Origin: Amanita rubescens
Taxonomy: Eukaryota; Basidiomycota; Agaricomycetes; Agaricales; Amanitaceae
Direction of reading: 5' to 3'
Length of the DNA stretch: 60,279 nucleotides
Assembly: GCA_015039365.1 (NCBI GenBank)
Contig: WION01000315.1
Coordinates: 1 to 60,279 of the forward strand
Shown here: piece by piece, positions 1 to 11,517 of the stretch
How positions within the stretch are numbered: the first letter of the stretch is position 1
How the letters are laid out: every line of letters begins with the position of its first letter
The notes under the pieces: model-generated
The model's database searches: none
What the model was told of the DNA's origin: nothing
Seen by the model: the letters and a program-made list of their open reading frames with translations, nothing else
Made by a program: the position numbers and the translations under genes

Positions 1-1137
1 CGCCATGTATACGAGTGTTACTTGTTTCCATGCCAGCGCTAGAAGTATTACGGTCCTTGAGTGTTTCCGGAGGTCCTTGATCATTATGTCTTGAAACAAA
101 GTCTATAAGCCAAATATTGATATGGCAGCCCTCGCATATGCGCTGGCACAGGACATTTGGTCATGTTATCCCTTCCACAGGGATGCCATTGATTATATAG
201 GCATCTTCCCTATTCAAAAGAAAAGTCTGCCGCAGGGTCCTGCTTCCTAGGCAGTGCGACGGTCCCATATACGGATAGGGTCATCTGGCCGAGCGCTATC
301 GCAGTTCCTATTTACGACAGGTGCCCTCACCTAGGACGTTGAGCCCGCACACAAGCGCAGCCGCAGTAGTAACTGGTTGCTAAAATGCTACTGAACCGAC
401 AGGCGTTACTCAGAAGAACCCGTGCTGCCTCCACCCCACTAAGGTAGCGATTTTCCGCTGCCAATGGAGATGGAGCGGCGGCAGGGCGCCCGTACCGCAC
501 CATTTTATTCAGCCATCATCACGTCGGACCCCGGCGTAAGGGTGACATCAATCTCCACAGCACCTGACAAGAAGCCTGATGTCAACGGACAACTAGTCAA
601 CCTACTTTTCTTCAGAGAAAAGCGTTTCAGTTGTCTCAATTCTAATGCGCTGACTCGTGCGAAAGACCGGTACCGCTACGGCGGAACTTGCAGCGGAGAG
701 ATAAGCAATTGTTCTCGTGCGCTCCGCAGTCCCCGAAGGCTGAAGCCTTCGGACTACTATTTACGGTAATAAAGCTAGTAAACAAAAAGGAATGAGTCTG
801 TGGCTACGGACCGTAAGGTGGCCCTAGTATAGTTGGCGCCAAAAAGGCAGCGGCTCATCTGTGCCTGGTCGTTAGACAACACAAAGCACGCACGAGGCTC
901 CGGACTCAAACAAACATAGATACTCGGCGTCGATGACTTTTGGATGGTTGCCAAGTCGATCAAACCAAAATGGGGCACAGAGTAAAATACTTTCATCGGC
1001 GGCCAAATTCTAGATCGAGTGATTAGCGTCGAGAATATTATATAAATCAGGTAGCCTAGATCCTATCCAACTACGCCACTCGCAGACTCGAGATGACTGC
1101 CAAACAACGGACGAAAAGACCAGGCCGATTCTACAGA
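1..1137. other. Intergenic, no gene supported
   Basis: Short open frames occur on both strands (the longest are near 464-769 and 775-996). None has a recognisable domain, a plausible intron partner or conserved composition. The stretch lies 3' of the mad1 gene, so it probably holds that gene's polyadenylation region, but I see no clear signal. Confidence 0.5.
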
Positions 1138-3728
1138 TTAGGTACCTCCTCCACTTTTATGCTTCTCCCAACTCTCCAGCGTGATGCTCGCCATAAATCC
1201 GGGTATACATTGCTCCTTTTCGATCCAGTAATGCATCATGTTAGGCAAGTCCTGTGGGCCACCCTCACCCTGCGCAACGAGCTGCATACGCATGCCCACC
1301 GTCGCCTCCTGGCCAGCAGCTATATTACGTCGTTTAGTGGCCGTTGTGACCGTGGTAAAAAAGGAGATCCTAATACATACTTTTGATAGGCTGAAACACG
1401 AACGATGCACCGAGGTCATACGTGCTTGTCACGCGCACTTGACCATTGGGATAAAAGGCTAGCTTCACGCCCAGTATAGACGCTATGGCCTCCCGAAATT
1501 CGGTACTTTTGGAAGTGAATACCTGTACCACGGGAAAAAAAAGGTTAGCAAAAAAAAGTCAAACGCCACAATTAGGGCGTCGCTCGCCGGGCCATCATGT
1601 ACCTGCTGAAGTCTCAAAAGCCTTTTTTCTTTCTGCTTAACGACGTCTTGTAGCTCCAGCTTTTCTTTCATCGCTAGTTCAAAGCTTTCTTTTGGTACAA
1701 GATCAGGTCCTGCCGCTTGTTCGTCATTCGTCTGGCCCTGCACTCCGGCTTGCTTCGCCTTCTCTTCCAGCACGCCTAACCGCCGTAAAAGCGCTTCATT
1801 TTCGCCTCGAAGTCGATTCATGGCTTCCTGCCTCAGATCGAACCATTGCTGCTCTGGATTTTCGCGCATGCAGAGGACACGGACGCCGGGTGGCACATGC
1901 CTGCCACCAGCGATCTCGCCGGTCAGCTCAAATAATTCCTGCTCGAGCTTATCAATCCGATCCGCTTGATCGGTCATCGTGCCTTCCAGGGACAGAATTT
2001 CTATTTTTGCAGGGTGGTCAGGATGGTCATTCTACGGCGGGAGACTTGGTAGATCGATAACGTACTCTGCTGCAGGTTCGTTTTTTCTTCACGAGCCCGT
2101 TCGACCTCTTTTTGCAAGGTCACGCGCATTTCTTTATTCCATGCTGCCTTTTTGACCAAAGAATCTGGGTCATCGGCATTCGTAACGGTTGTCTCATCAC
2201 CCATGGCATCGACCTCCTGAGATAGAGCCTGATTGGCCGATTTGTACTGCGCAAGCAAGGTCTCGAGCTGGTTAACACGTGTTACTTGCGCTTCATACGC
2301 GCGGGAGCTTTCTTCATTGCCTGTTGCACCCGCATGACTAGCCTCTGCCGTGTAAGAGGCCTAGGATCACGATTTTGAGTGCGAAGGATGGACCACTAAG
2401 AATCACTCTTACCACTAGAGCTTGGAGGAACCCAATTTCACGTTCAGCCGTGCCTAGGCGAGTTTCCCGCCTACGCATCTTCTGCTCTAATGCACGGATG
2501 TGTTCCTCAAGTGAGACGATATTTTTGCACAATTTTTCGGACTGCCCTCGAGCGGCGGCCAGTTCAGCATCTCGGGAACGTAGAAGTGCAGCCGTTGATC
2601 CATGAGACTCAAGAAGAGCCGCATGTTCAAGTCGCAATGTTGTTATCTGTTGGGTGTGCGCGACCGGAGGGGCACCGGATGTTGACAACGACAAAGACTC
2701 GGGTTCCGGAGGATGCGACGAAGCCCTAATGATGGGACATATGTTAGCAAAGAGCGCATATATGGACATCACTTGCGAACCATGCTTCTCTCTCTTTTCG
2801 CGCGGCTTCAACTTCAGCTTCCAGCGCAACGACTTTGTTACGCATTTCGTCCATAGTGCGAAGCTTCCGCTCCAGCCCCCGCTTCTCTTCACGCATGACT
2901 TCAACGTTAGCACTATTCTCTCGGAGCATAGTCACTTCTCGCGTGAGTTTAGCGTTATCCTTCTCAAGGGAGCGAAGGTACGACGCCTGTCGGTGCAGTT
3001 CATCGCGGATGACTGCCATATCATGCGCTTCGTCTTCATTTAATGATTTCCTACTCTCCCCCTGTGATTGAGACAGAAGCTGAGACCGCAAAGATTCGAT
3101 GGTGGCTTCCTGCTGGGAACTAAGAGCTCGGGATTCCATCAGGGCGGCTTGTAGTGCCACTTGTTCAGCATTGAGGGATGCAATCTGTAGTTTAAGGGAC
3201 GCCACAGAGCCTGACGTCGATTGGGACATAGTAGTATGCGCGTCGGAGAGGTCCGCATGTTCCTCCTGCAATGACGTTAACCTTGTTCGGAGGTCCCGAA
3301 CTGTGGCATCGAAGTTGCGCTTTCGTCATATAAATCATCGATACGCGTCACATTCATAAGTACGAGTAAACCACGTACCTTTTCCTCAGCGTGCTCAGCA
3401 CGCTCACGCTCTCGTTCCTCCTGTTGCTCCTTCTCCCGGTCTGCAAGCCACCGTCGGTCGCGCTCCAACCTCTCTACCAGAGCAGTCTTCTCGCGTAATT
3501 TAGCCTCCAACTCCATTTTATTCGACTGAGAGGTGGCCAACTGCCTTTCGAGACTAGCATGAGCAATAGTAGACGTGAACAACTGTTGTCGTTGTTGGCG
3601 TTTCGCACTGGAAAGTTGTGGATCTATTCAACGTCAGTAATGGATTGTGCACAAAGTCTTGTAAGACCTTAACCTCTCTCCAGCTCCGCCGCCAGTGAAT
3701 CCCGCTTTGGAACTCTTGAAGAACTCAT
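1138..3728 (-). CDS. mad1: Spindle assembly checkpoint protein Mad1
   Basis: Mad1 is the kinetochore and nuclear-pore scaffold that holds Mad2 and activates the spindle checkpoint. I rebuilt eight exons: complement of 1138-1319, 1381-1522, 1603-2000, 2066-2360, 2413-2725, 2781-3319, 3379-3623 and 3674-3728. They total 2169 bases (722 residues), phases agree at every junction, and introns are 50-80 bases with GT..AG ends. The start is ATG at 3728 (MSSSRVPKRD). Residues 20 to about 540 are almost continuous coiled coil with Mad1-type segments (ERDRRWLADREKE, EKRGLERKLRTMDEMR). The Mad2-interaction motif reads RVLCMRENP, matching the family pattern (human KVLHMSLNP), followed by QQWFDLRQ. The C-terminal RWD-like head runs from EFREAIASILGVKLAF to MMHYWIEKEQCIPGFMASITLES, the usual Mad1 ending. 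It looks intact. The last two exons are too short or too shifted to appear as simple open frames. Confidence 0.95.
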
Positions 3729-5065
3729 ACCGGCCACTGTGCTGATCTCCGGCGGGTGCAATGTGACGAAAGCGTGGTTTTGCCATGTTAGGAACGGAAG
3801 GCTTAGCCAAACTTCCCAACTTGGTAACCAATATGCTTTGTGGTGTGACACCCAGATTGAACCCAGACCAGGTCAGACCCGGCGTTAATGCGTTCCTTAG
3901 TTTGTCATCTGCTTACTGCTTATGAACTCTTTTTTAACTCTTCTACAAGTCACCGATCGTTGGTATGAATTGTAGCTACAACACGCGCAGGCCGCGCAGT
4001 GGTCATTTGACGACAGATGAGTGACAGCCATTATGGAACAGTTACGACATGACTTGGATTGGTTTATAAGCCCTCGAGCACTTGGACGGCCCAGCGTATT
4101 ACTCTGACTGTGGTACACGTGCTAGCGCAGATCTTTAGGTCCAGTAATCAACTGAATAGTGCCGTCATGCTCACACCTAATAGCCACAGGTCCTTTTTGA
4201 GTTATTAACCGCGTGGGGGTTGTTGTTCCCTAACGTGCAAATGGCCAAGGGAAAGCTTTACGAAACCCTATCCTTTCATACAGCATAATAATCTCACGCA
4301 AGATAACTGTATAACAGTTTCATATCCAATTTCCCTACCTACGGAACAACTATAAGACGACCGTGGTAAGCAGTCGATATGACTGAACCTTACCCCTATC
4401 TGCCCAAGTAGCTCATAAAGGAGTGAGCCGAGATGCAAGAAAACGAATTATGGGACCCCACAATGTGGCGTGTTTGGGATTTGACCCACGATCTAACGAT
4501 ATGGGTCTCTATTCTCTGCGAAAAGGTTGTTTGTTTCAGAACACACTCTCGCGCCGACAAATTTTCGGGGGTTCTGGGAACGCTTTAGGCAAGTATAGAA
4601 TGGAACTAGCTTGAAATGATTGTTGTGGCCACCAACAGTGGGATTTTGAACTCAACAATGTGTGGTCACACGCGGCTTTTTATAGCACGCTCTTCTCTCA
4701 GGGCAACTGTCCATTCTATTACCTTTCTAGTAAAATGGAACACAAATCTTCTTCTATCGCGATCCATGGAAGGCGATAGCGAAGCGATCGAGTCTTCTAC
4801 GATACTCCTAAGCCGTCGCGACAATTCACCATCTATTTTATACAGATTCCACAGGCCTCCGTCTTTTCGCCGCTGACAGGAGGTTCATTAAGTTTTTTTA
4901 CCTAAATTATCAAGCGAGCGCGCAACTGAGATTCCGCCTTGGGCGTCTGGTCAGAAATGTAATATCTCTAGTCTATTGTGATGGAAATAGTTTACAATCA
5001 ATATTGTACATGTTGGTATCCTGTTGTCTAGTATGTCAATTAAATTACAGTGCGTCCGATCCCGC
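3729..5065. other. Intergenic, no gene supported
   Basis: This 1.3 kb separates the start of mad1 from the 3' end of the kinase gene. Small open frames at 4423-4614 and 4616-4876 show no domain and no splice partners. The part next to 3728 should contain the mad1 promoter, but no distinctive element was recognised. Confidence 0.45.
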
Positions 5066-8000
5066 TCAGCAGCCCGGGCTCGAAAAATGCCCCGTAGGGC
5101 AGGCCTGGGACACGGGCGTGCTAACCATTATAGGGCTGAAAGCGCTGAAGTCTTTCGGAGATTGAACGACGGGAAGCTTGCCACCATAAGCATCTTTTAC
5201 CTTTCGCCAGATAGTTTTGAACGAGGATGTCGATCCTTTCTCGTAGACTAGTAGTATGCCGCACAAGGTACCATAGGGAATGTCAGAACCATTGCTATTG
5301 TCGTTGCTAGAAGGACCAGCTCCAGGACTCATATGCAGCTCGTTCAGACCGGGACTTGGCATTGGCGTGTTCTGACCAGAGGAAGGAGCGCCCATGACGA
5401 CAGGAAGCATACTCATTCTGATACGCGGCGTCAGACCAGGATTGGGCGCAGAGAGTAAGGGCGTTTGATTATTGATCGTTGGACCATCGTCATTAGGAGG
5501 CAAAAAGAAGCACCCATTGTCCGTTATCGGGGAAAGCGGGGGAGACCAGGCTGATTGTCGTATCAGCGGCCCTGTCTGTTGAATCGGCTTGAATTCCACC
5601 CTGAAACGAACCGGCTTCAGACTGATGTTCGCTTGATGATCTACGCTCAGCTCCTCGATACGGCATTTGAGCCGTACGGTATCGTCTGACGGACTGTCGC
5701 AGGGCTTTTCAAACACGACGATAACGCCCAAGGTCTCCAGCAACCTCGCAACGTCCACGCAGGTCTTCGATAAGTCGTCTGGTGAATAGATTGCATTGCT
5801 TTGACCACTCCCACTCGCGCTACTCTTCCAGTTGAACAGGCTGGAAAACCACCCCTTGAATTCGCCAACTACAGGCGAGGTTAAAAGTCGAGCAGGTGAT
5901 CCCGAATTGTTAGATGCTACAGGGGAGGATAGCGACATGGGGGATCCAAGAGCGGACATGGTCGATCGCCTCGCCGGAAGTTCGAGAGCAGGAGCTATTA
6001 AGTAAAAGTCGATTAGTGAGGTCGACAACTGGGCGGGCCATTACTTACGCTTGCTCTTCTTCTCCTTCTTGCTCTTGGCGATTGGCGTATTCCCCGTCCC
6101 GATGTATATGACATTGCCCATCTCCTGGCAGACACCACGGTTATTGCTGGTTCCCGAGCCTAGTCCAACGCCAGATGTGCGCCTAACACCTGGTGCTCCA
6201 CCCGCGGCAGATACTGATACTCCCTGATTCTCCTTATCTTCTATATCGCGGTTATCAACCCGCTTGCGTCCATGATCTTTTGGTTCAGCATCGCGACGTG
6301 TAGCTTTGTGATATGCCGGGTCCGCAGCTTGGTTCGTGCCGACATGGACCTTAACAGATGCCTGCGTCCTACCGTTGCTAGGGTTCATGAGAGCAAGTGG
6401 CGGTGCATTTACAGGAGAACCCTCGTTCATCTGAGTGCGGATATAGGCACGAGGTGAGCGAACGTCAGGAGGTGCATAACGGTCCTGGTTCTTTCGAGAT
6501 TCAGGAGGGGTAGATACAGGAGAACGGAATACTGGGGATGGTATACGCGTCTGCCGTACGTCATCTTTCCGCCCCGAGGTGGGCGCAACAGTCGCAATGG
6601 TATTTCTACGCCCTTCCTCGTATGTTTCTAAAGAACCATAAGCTATGGTCCTAGGATCGACCGGCTTTTCCTCGGAGGCTATCCGCATCTCGGGTTCGTG
6701 GGAGAAAGTGTGCCCTCTGCGGGGCGGCTGAGGCCTTGGACCGGCCGTGGTCTTGCGAGTCGGTATAGCGATGGAGGAAGCCGGTCGAGCCGGTCCGACC
6801 GATTGCCCACCGTGTGCGTCCAAATGATGATGATGCACCGGAACCTTGGGTGACAGCTGAAGAGGATATGGAAGTGGTCGGGGACCGGCTGGTAACGCCC
6901 TAGAGGGGGCCCTACCGACACTGCGTTCCATGAGAGGGGGCAACGGAGTCAGCCGCTGGAGAACAGCGTCTGGAGGTTGAACGGGGCTCGACATGATCCT
7001 GCGTCTCGAGAGCGGGACGACGGAAGCGGCACGCTGGCGAGAAGCCATCTTCGCATCTAATCTCTCCCAGTAACGATCAAACGTCAATCTGGAAATGCCA
7101 TTGCACGCGGCCACGTCGTCCGCATCTTCCCCATCATCGAGTCTCTTGCGGTACGACTCTTCGCGGTATTTGTTAAGCAAATAGTAAAACGCCTTCGCAT
7201 GCACCCCATGACCTGCAGGGGAGCAAAGGTCCCTCTTGATAGCATCTCCGGACGGATCCCCATGCTTTCCCCAAATGATCCTCAAGGACGAAAACAGTTC
7301 TAGGTCGACAAGATCAGGTGAAGCTATAGGACGTGCAAGTAGGCTGGGAGACGGTGGCAACGGCGGGGCCGGTTGCTTCAGCATCTTCACCCTCGCTCGC
7401 GGATTGGCGTTTGCTAACCAGGGGTGAGCGAGAATTTCAGGTATCTGTAAAGATACCGTCTCGCGTTTGTATCATAACAGAAGATGGATAAACGCACCGT
7501 GATCCTCTGCGCTACGTCAACCACCAGCATCCGGTTGATAAGATCCCCGGCGAGGGGATCGATCCATACAGGCATCTCGTATCTTCCGCTCCTGACCTTT
7601 GCAAGCAAGGTGCGAACACTCTTGTCGTCGAAAGGTAGCCGTCCAGTCAAAAGAGCATAGAGAATAACACCGCAGCTCCAGATATCCGTAGCATTACCTT
7701 GATACTTTTCGCCATTGACGATTTCGGGACTAGCATAGTGAGGAGAACCACAGCTTGTTTCGAGCTGAAGAGATGGCGGAGCAAAGGCAGCCATACCCCA
7801 GTCACCGATCTTTACCAAGGGTGGGAACAAGGAGGCGATAAGAATATTCTCGGGTTTCAGGTCGCGGTGGATGATTGAGAACGTATGGGCGTAATTGAGT
7901 CCGTAGATGATCTGCTTGAAGTATTCTAGCGCCTCTTGAGGAGGAAGCCTACCGCGATTGACGAGGAAATCAAATAGTTCACCGCCTTCGACGTATTCCA

Positions 8001-8403
8001 AGACCAAGTAGAGTTCCGTTTCTCCTTCAAAGACGTCATAAATGCGCATAATATTAGGGTGGTTCATGAGCTTCATCATAGTGATTTCGCGGTCGATCCC
8101 AAGACGAAACTTTTCATACTTAGCGTACTGCGTCTCAATTGAGTTGCGCGAGTTGACTAGAGGAGCAATAGGAAGAATCTTGACGGCGGCGAGTTGTCCA
8201 GTCCGCTTGTGTTTGGCGATTTTGACACGCCCAGAGGCACCTTTCCCGACGCATTCGCCAAGAATCCAAGGTCCGATAGATTTAGGATCAGTAGGGAGGT
8301 CAAAAACATTTGCGCCACCGGCAGCAGCCTTCTCCCTGGCCCAGCGAGTTCCCAGAGGAGCAGCATACTTGATGGGAGGTGCCCGAGGAGGAATATTAGA
8401 CAT
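5066..8403 (-). CDS. Gin4/Hsl1/Cdr2-type CAMK-like protein kinase
   Basis: This serine/threonine kinase belongs to the Gin4/Kcc4/Hsl1 (Nim1) group, which in fungi acts at the bud neck or septum with septins and controls Wee1. Three exons, complement of 5066-5994, 6049-7444 and 7498-8403, join in phase to 1076 residues. The kinase domain spans about residues 43-315: glycine loop GKGASGRVKIAKHK, AVKIL lysine, HRDLKPEN catalytic loop, activation segment SCGSPHYASPEIV, then IPEILAHPWL just after the first intron. The DFG motif reads DWG (VKIGDWGMAAF). The middle is proline- and serine-rich and low complexity. The C-terminus (about 780-1076) includes a region ending in TIWRKVKDAYGG that resembles the membrane-binding KA1 end of this group. 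A head-to-head neighbour starts 229 bases upstream, so the promoter is short and shared. Confidence 0.9.
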
Positions 8404-8632
8404 ACTAAGAGCCAGAATAGAGTGCGATTATAGTTCTATAGTTTGGGCGAGACGCTCGTCCAGCGAGCAGCAGCTTGTAGTGGTTGGCGGTTGGTTAGAG
8501 TACAAAATGGCGTCGCGACAAAGATTACACGCGTATTGTCATGTGATTTGAGAGTCACGTCGTGACTGTGACAAACAACCAAAAACAGAATTCCTTTGCT
8601 CGGCGACGACGGAAACTCGGAGCGGGCGTCCT

Positions 8633-11071
8633 ATGCTAGCTGGCTCATGGGCATTGGTGCGCTTACAGTGGTTCAAACCCGCGCGCTCTGCCCGGGCTGC
8701 TGGGGCTAGGACATTTTCCAGCGCAAATTATGGTACAGTTTACCCAAGTAAACTGCACATTGCGCATTACTCAAGGACGGAAACGGAACAGACAGTGGAC
8801 GGGGCGCTGCCGCAGGCGACAGCAAATGAAAATGGACAGGCGAAGTCTGAAAACGTGTTCGAAGACTATGCAGAAGAATACGTCTCCATTGCTTCAGCGT
8901 CCCAACCCCCAAAGCCGTCTGTGATGGACGTCATCACCAATACCCTACCAGCTATGCTGCCTCAACCTTCAACCGATGACATGTCGATTTTCGAGGAGGA
9001 ATCTTCAGAGTACGAAACTCACGTTGCGACCACCGTGAGCAAAATAACGTCTATAGACCGCCACCTCTGGAAGCTGCTCCGTGCAGGGCAACACGACGAG
9101 GCTTACGACATACTCGTGGAGGTGAAACAGCTGGGTTCAGAACCCCGGTTCAATTTGGTGTACGAGGCTGCTGCCATCGCCACGTTGGACAGCTTACTCG
9201 AGTCAAGCTCCACGCGCGCCGTTGCAGAGCAATTGACACGCTTCGAAACGTTCTTCTCGTACATTCCGCCGTCCTGGTCAGCGGACAAAGTACGCTCGTT
9301 CAGCGAGATACGCAAACGTATCCTACACGCTCCATTGATCAACATGGATCTCATCATTCGCTTCTCTCTTATTCTCTTCCGGAAAGGCTACCAAAACCTC
9401 GTCCAAAAGTATACCATTCCCATCATCGCCCGATTCGCCTCTTCAGAAGTTTGCCTTCAATTCCTCAGGGACACAAAGGCTGCCAACAAGCAGCTTTATT
9501 CATCCCAATTCAACAAAACCATGCGAAGAGCGACAGCGCGGCAATTTCGGGCAACTTCTCTATACTGGTTGGCATTTTCGGGTCGATTGGAAGAAGCCCT
9601 CACTTTGCTACCTCGAAAGGGCTTGCGCGAGAAGAAATTCAAGCTAAAGTGGACCGTGCACGCTTTGCTGCGTTTTCACCTAGAACGATCGTCCGATCCG
9701 GCGCATCATGAGCTGATACCATACGTGGATAGCTTACTGGAAGACCCTCCTGCGGGCCAGCCTCTCGCCCACAGCGTACCTCGAGATATCGGTCATAACG
9801 ACGAATCACTCCCTGAACTTGCCGAACCTGGCACATCCGATCAGGAAGCGTACGGCGAAAGCGGAGAGACTCAGGCATTTGCTGAACTAGAAGATCAAGC
9901 GATCGTTGACATGGATCTGGACCTACCCTCGCCATCTCCGGTGGGAATCATGGCTGTGACGCTTCGGCGTCTTAAGAATGCATACGCCTCTTCTACCGAG
10001 CATTTATTCACGAAGCCGCCACCTCTGGAAGAAGTCCTTTCATTCTTTACGTCGTACATGACTTATCTACCGGATGAGAACGGACGTGCCATCCGCCTTC
10101 TCCGTCGTCGTGCTTTCAGGCTTGGCCGAGGACCCGCATCTCATTTTCTTTTCGCCGAGATGCTGTACTATTATCGGACAGGCATGCCCGGGCTCGTCTT
10201 GGAAACATACGTGAAGCACTTTTATATCAGCGCTCTGCCGAAAGAAAACGTACTTGAGCTCTATCGCGAGTTTCGTGATTGCAGGAGGAACGAATACGGT
10301 TCAACAGAGGAGGGATCATGGAATCCCAACCCTATGCGTCTTTCATTCAGAATGGGGATGTCAGAGCAAGACATACTGCTATTAAAGACACAGCTTTGGC
10401 CGACAACTGGTCACACCACCCTTGTGTGGCACGCTCTTGTGGCACTGACGGCAGGAGACAACATTCAACAGCTCTATCAGAAGCTGTTACAAATCGCGAC
10501 AGAAGGTTCCTCTTTCATGTCCAGCCCTTCTTCGCAATTTGAAAAGTGCAGCACCGCATTAGTCCCTCCGTCTACGTGGCGTTCCAAAGTCCCGGCCGCC
10601 GCATACACTCCTTTTTTCCGAAAAATGTTGAAAACTTCCGGCGAAGCATCAGTTGCTTCCCTCGGCGCATCATTACTGAGCGATATGGTCCGCGCAGGGA
10701 CCGCGCCCAACAAACATCACCTAACGGAAGTTGCCCGATCCTTTGCTCAAGAAGGGGATTCTAGACGCGCATTTATGATTATGGAACAGATGGAAGCAGC
10801 AAAAAAGGAAAGAGAAGAACATTCTGGCTATGACCCTGAATCGGGCGATAAGCCGACCCTCTTCCCCATCCCTGACAGCGTATTTTATCGTGCCCTGCTG
10901 CGTGGATTTATCTCGAATGGTAATCTTGATGATGCCGAGCGGGTTGCCGCCAAGATCCCGCAGCTTGACGAACCTGCACCGGGGACCGAAGAAACCTCGG
11001 GTCAGAATGAGGTAATTGATAGACTACGGCAAGACCTGGCAGAGCTAAGGCGAGCTAAAGGATACTTCTAG
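8633..11071 (+). CDS. PPR-like mitochondrial protein, uncharacterised
   Basis: Single exon, 812 residues. The first 35 residues are rich in R, A and S and lack acidic residues (MLAGSWALVRLQWFKPARS..), with FSSANYG as a likely processing site. This suggests a mitochondrial presequence. Most of the protein is predicted helical repeat. The clearest pentatricopeptide-like units are near the C-terminus: SDMVRAGTAPNKHHLTEVA with RRAFMIMEQMEAAKK, and FYRALLRGFISNGNLDDAER. PPR proteins usually bind organellar RNA, but a specific target cannot be inferred. An acidic low-complexity spacer lies around residues 375-430. It is divergently transcribed from the kinase gene. I know no gene name for it. The fold assignment is moderately sure and the function is not. 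Confidence 0.8.
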   Translation: MLAGSWALVRLQWFKPARSARAAGARTFSSANYGTVYPSKLHIAHYSRTETEQTVDGALPQATANENGQAKSENVFEDYAEEYVSIASASQPPKPSVMDVITNTLPAMLPQPSTDDMSIFEEESSEYETHVATTVSKITSIDRHLWKLLRAGQHDEAYDILVEVKQLGSEPRFNLVYEAAAIATLDSLLESSSTRAVAEQLTRFETFFSYIPPSWSADKVRSFSEIRKRILHAPLINMDLIIRFSLILFRKGYQNLVQKYTIPIIARFASSEVCLQFLRDTKAANKQLYSSQFNKTMRRATARQFRATSLYWLAFSGRLEEALTLLPRKGLREKKFKLKWTVHALLRFHLERSSDPAHHELIPYVDSLLEDPPAGQPLAHSVPRDIGHNDESLPELAEPGTSDQEAYGESGETQAFAELEDQAIVDMDLDLPSPSPVGIMAVTLRRLKNAYASSTEHLFTKPPPLEEVLSFFTSYMTYLPDENGRAIRLLRRRAFRLGRGPASHFLFAEMLYYYRTGMPGLVLETYVKHFYISALPKENVLELYREFRDCRRNEYGSTEEGSWNPNPMRLSFRMGMSEQDILLLKTQLWPTTGHTTLVWHALVALTAGDNIQQLYQKLLQIATEGSSFMSSPSSQFEKCSTALVPPSTWRSKVPAAAYTPFFRKMLKTSGEASVASLGASLLSDMVRAGTAPNKHHLTEVARSFAQEGDSRRAFMIMEQMEAAKKEREEHSGYDPESGDKPTLFPIPDSVFYRALLRGFISNGNLDDAERVAAKIPQLDEPAPGTEETSGQNEVIDRLRQDLAELRRAKGYF

Positions 11072-11517
11072 ACGCTGGTACAGGTGAGTGTACTTTTGTA
11101 CTTATAGCTGGTGTGGTTATTCTAAGATGCTTTATACTTAGCGGTCGCTGCGGATGGAAATTCTTGATCGCAGCGGTGGTTACGGAGAGGTGTAGCCGTG
11201 ATCTCCGGATGTATGAGGCCGGTTTGATGGTGAACCGAAAAAGAGGAATGTAAATGATATTCGTCCAGACTATAGTCTAGTTATACCTAGTTCTTATTGA
11301 GCTATGATGGACGAGTAATAATACTATATTAGATTGTGCATGGATGCACGAGCAGAGCTCTGAAAGACCAACAGCGAGGATCCCAACTGCTGTGCAAAAT
11401 GTGATGTGACGCGAACTCGGTTGCAACGTTACATGCTCTCTTGCATCTAACACACTCTCCCCCCTCTTCGTCTCCATTTTTCTTTTTTTCTCTTCATTTT
11501 CCCTCTTTTCGCTGGCG

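Noticed and set aside
464..769. 101-residue plus-strand frame
   Set aside because: Composition is random-like, with no domain and no partner exon.
2654..3043. 129-residue plus-strand frame inside mad1
   Set aside because: Antisense of the Mad1 coiled coil; no independent support.
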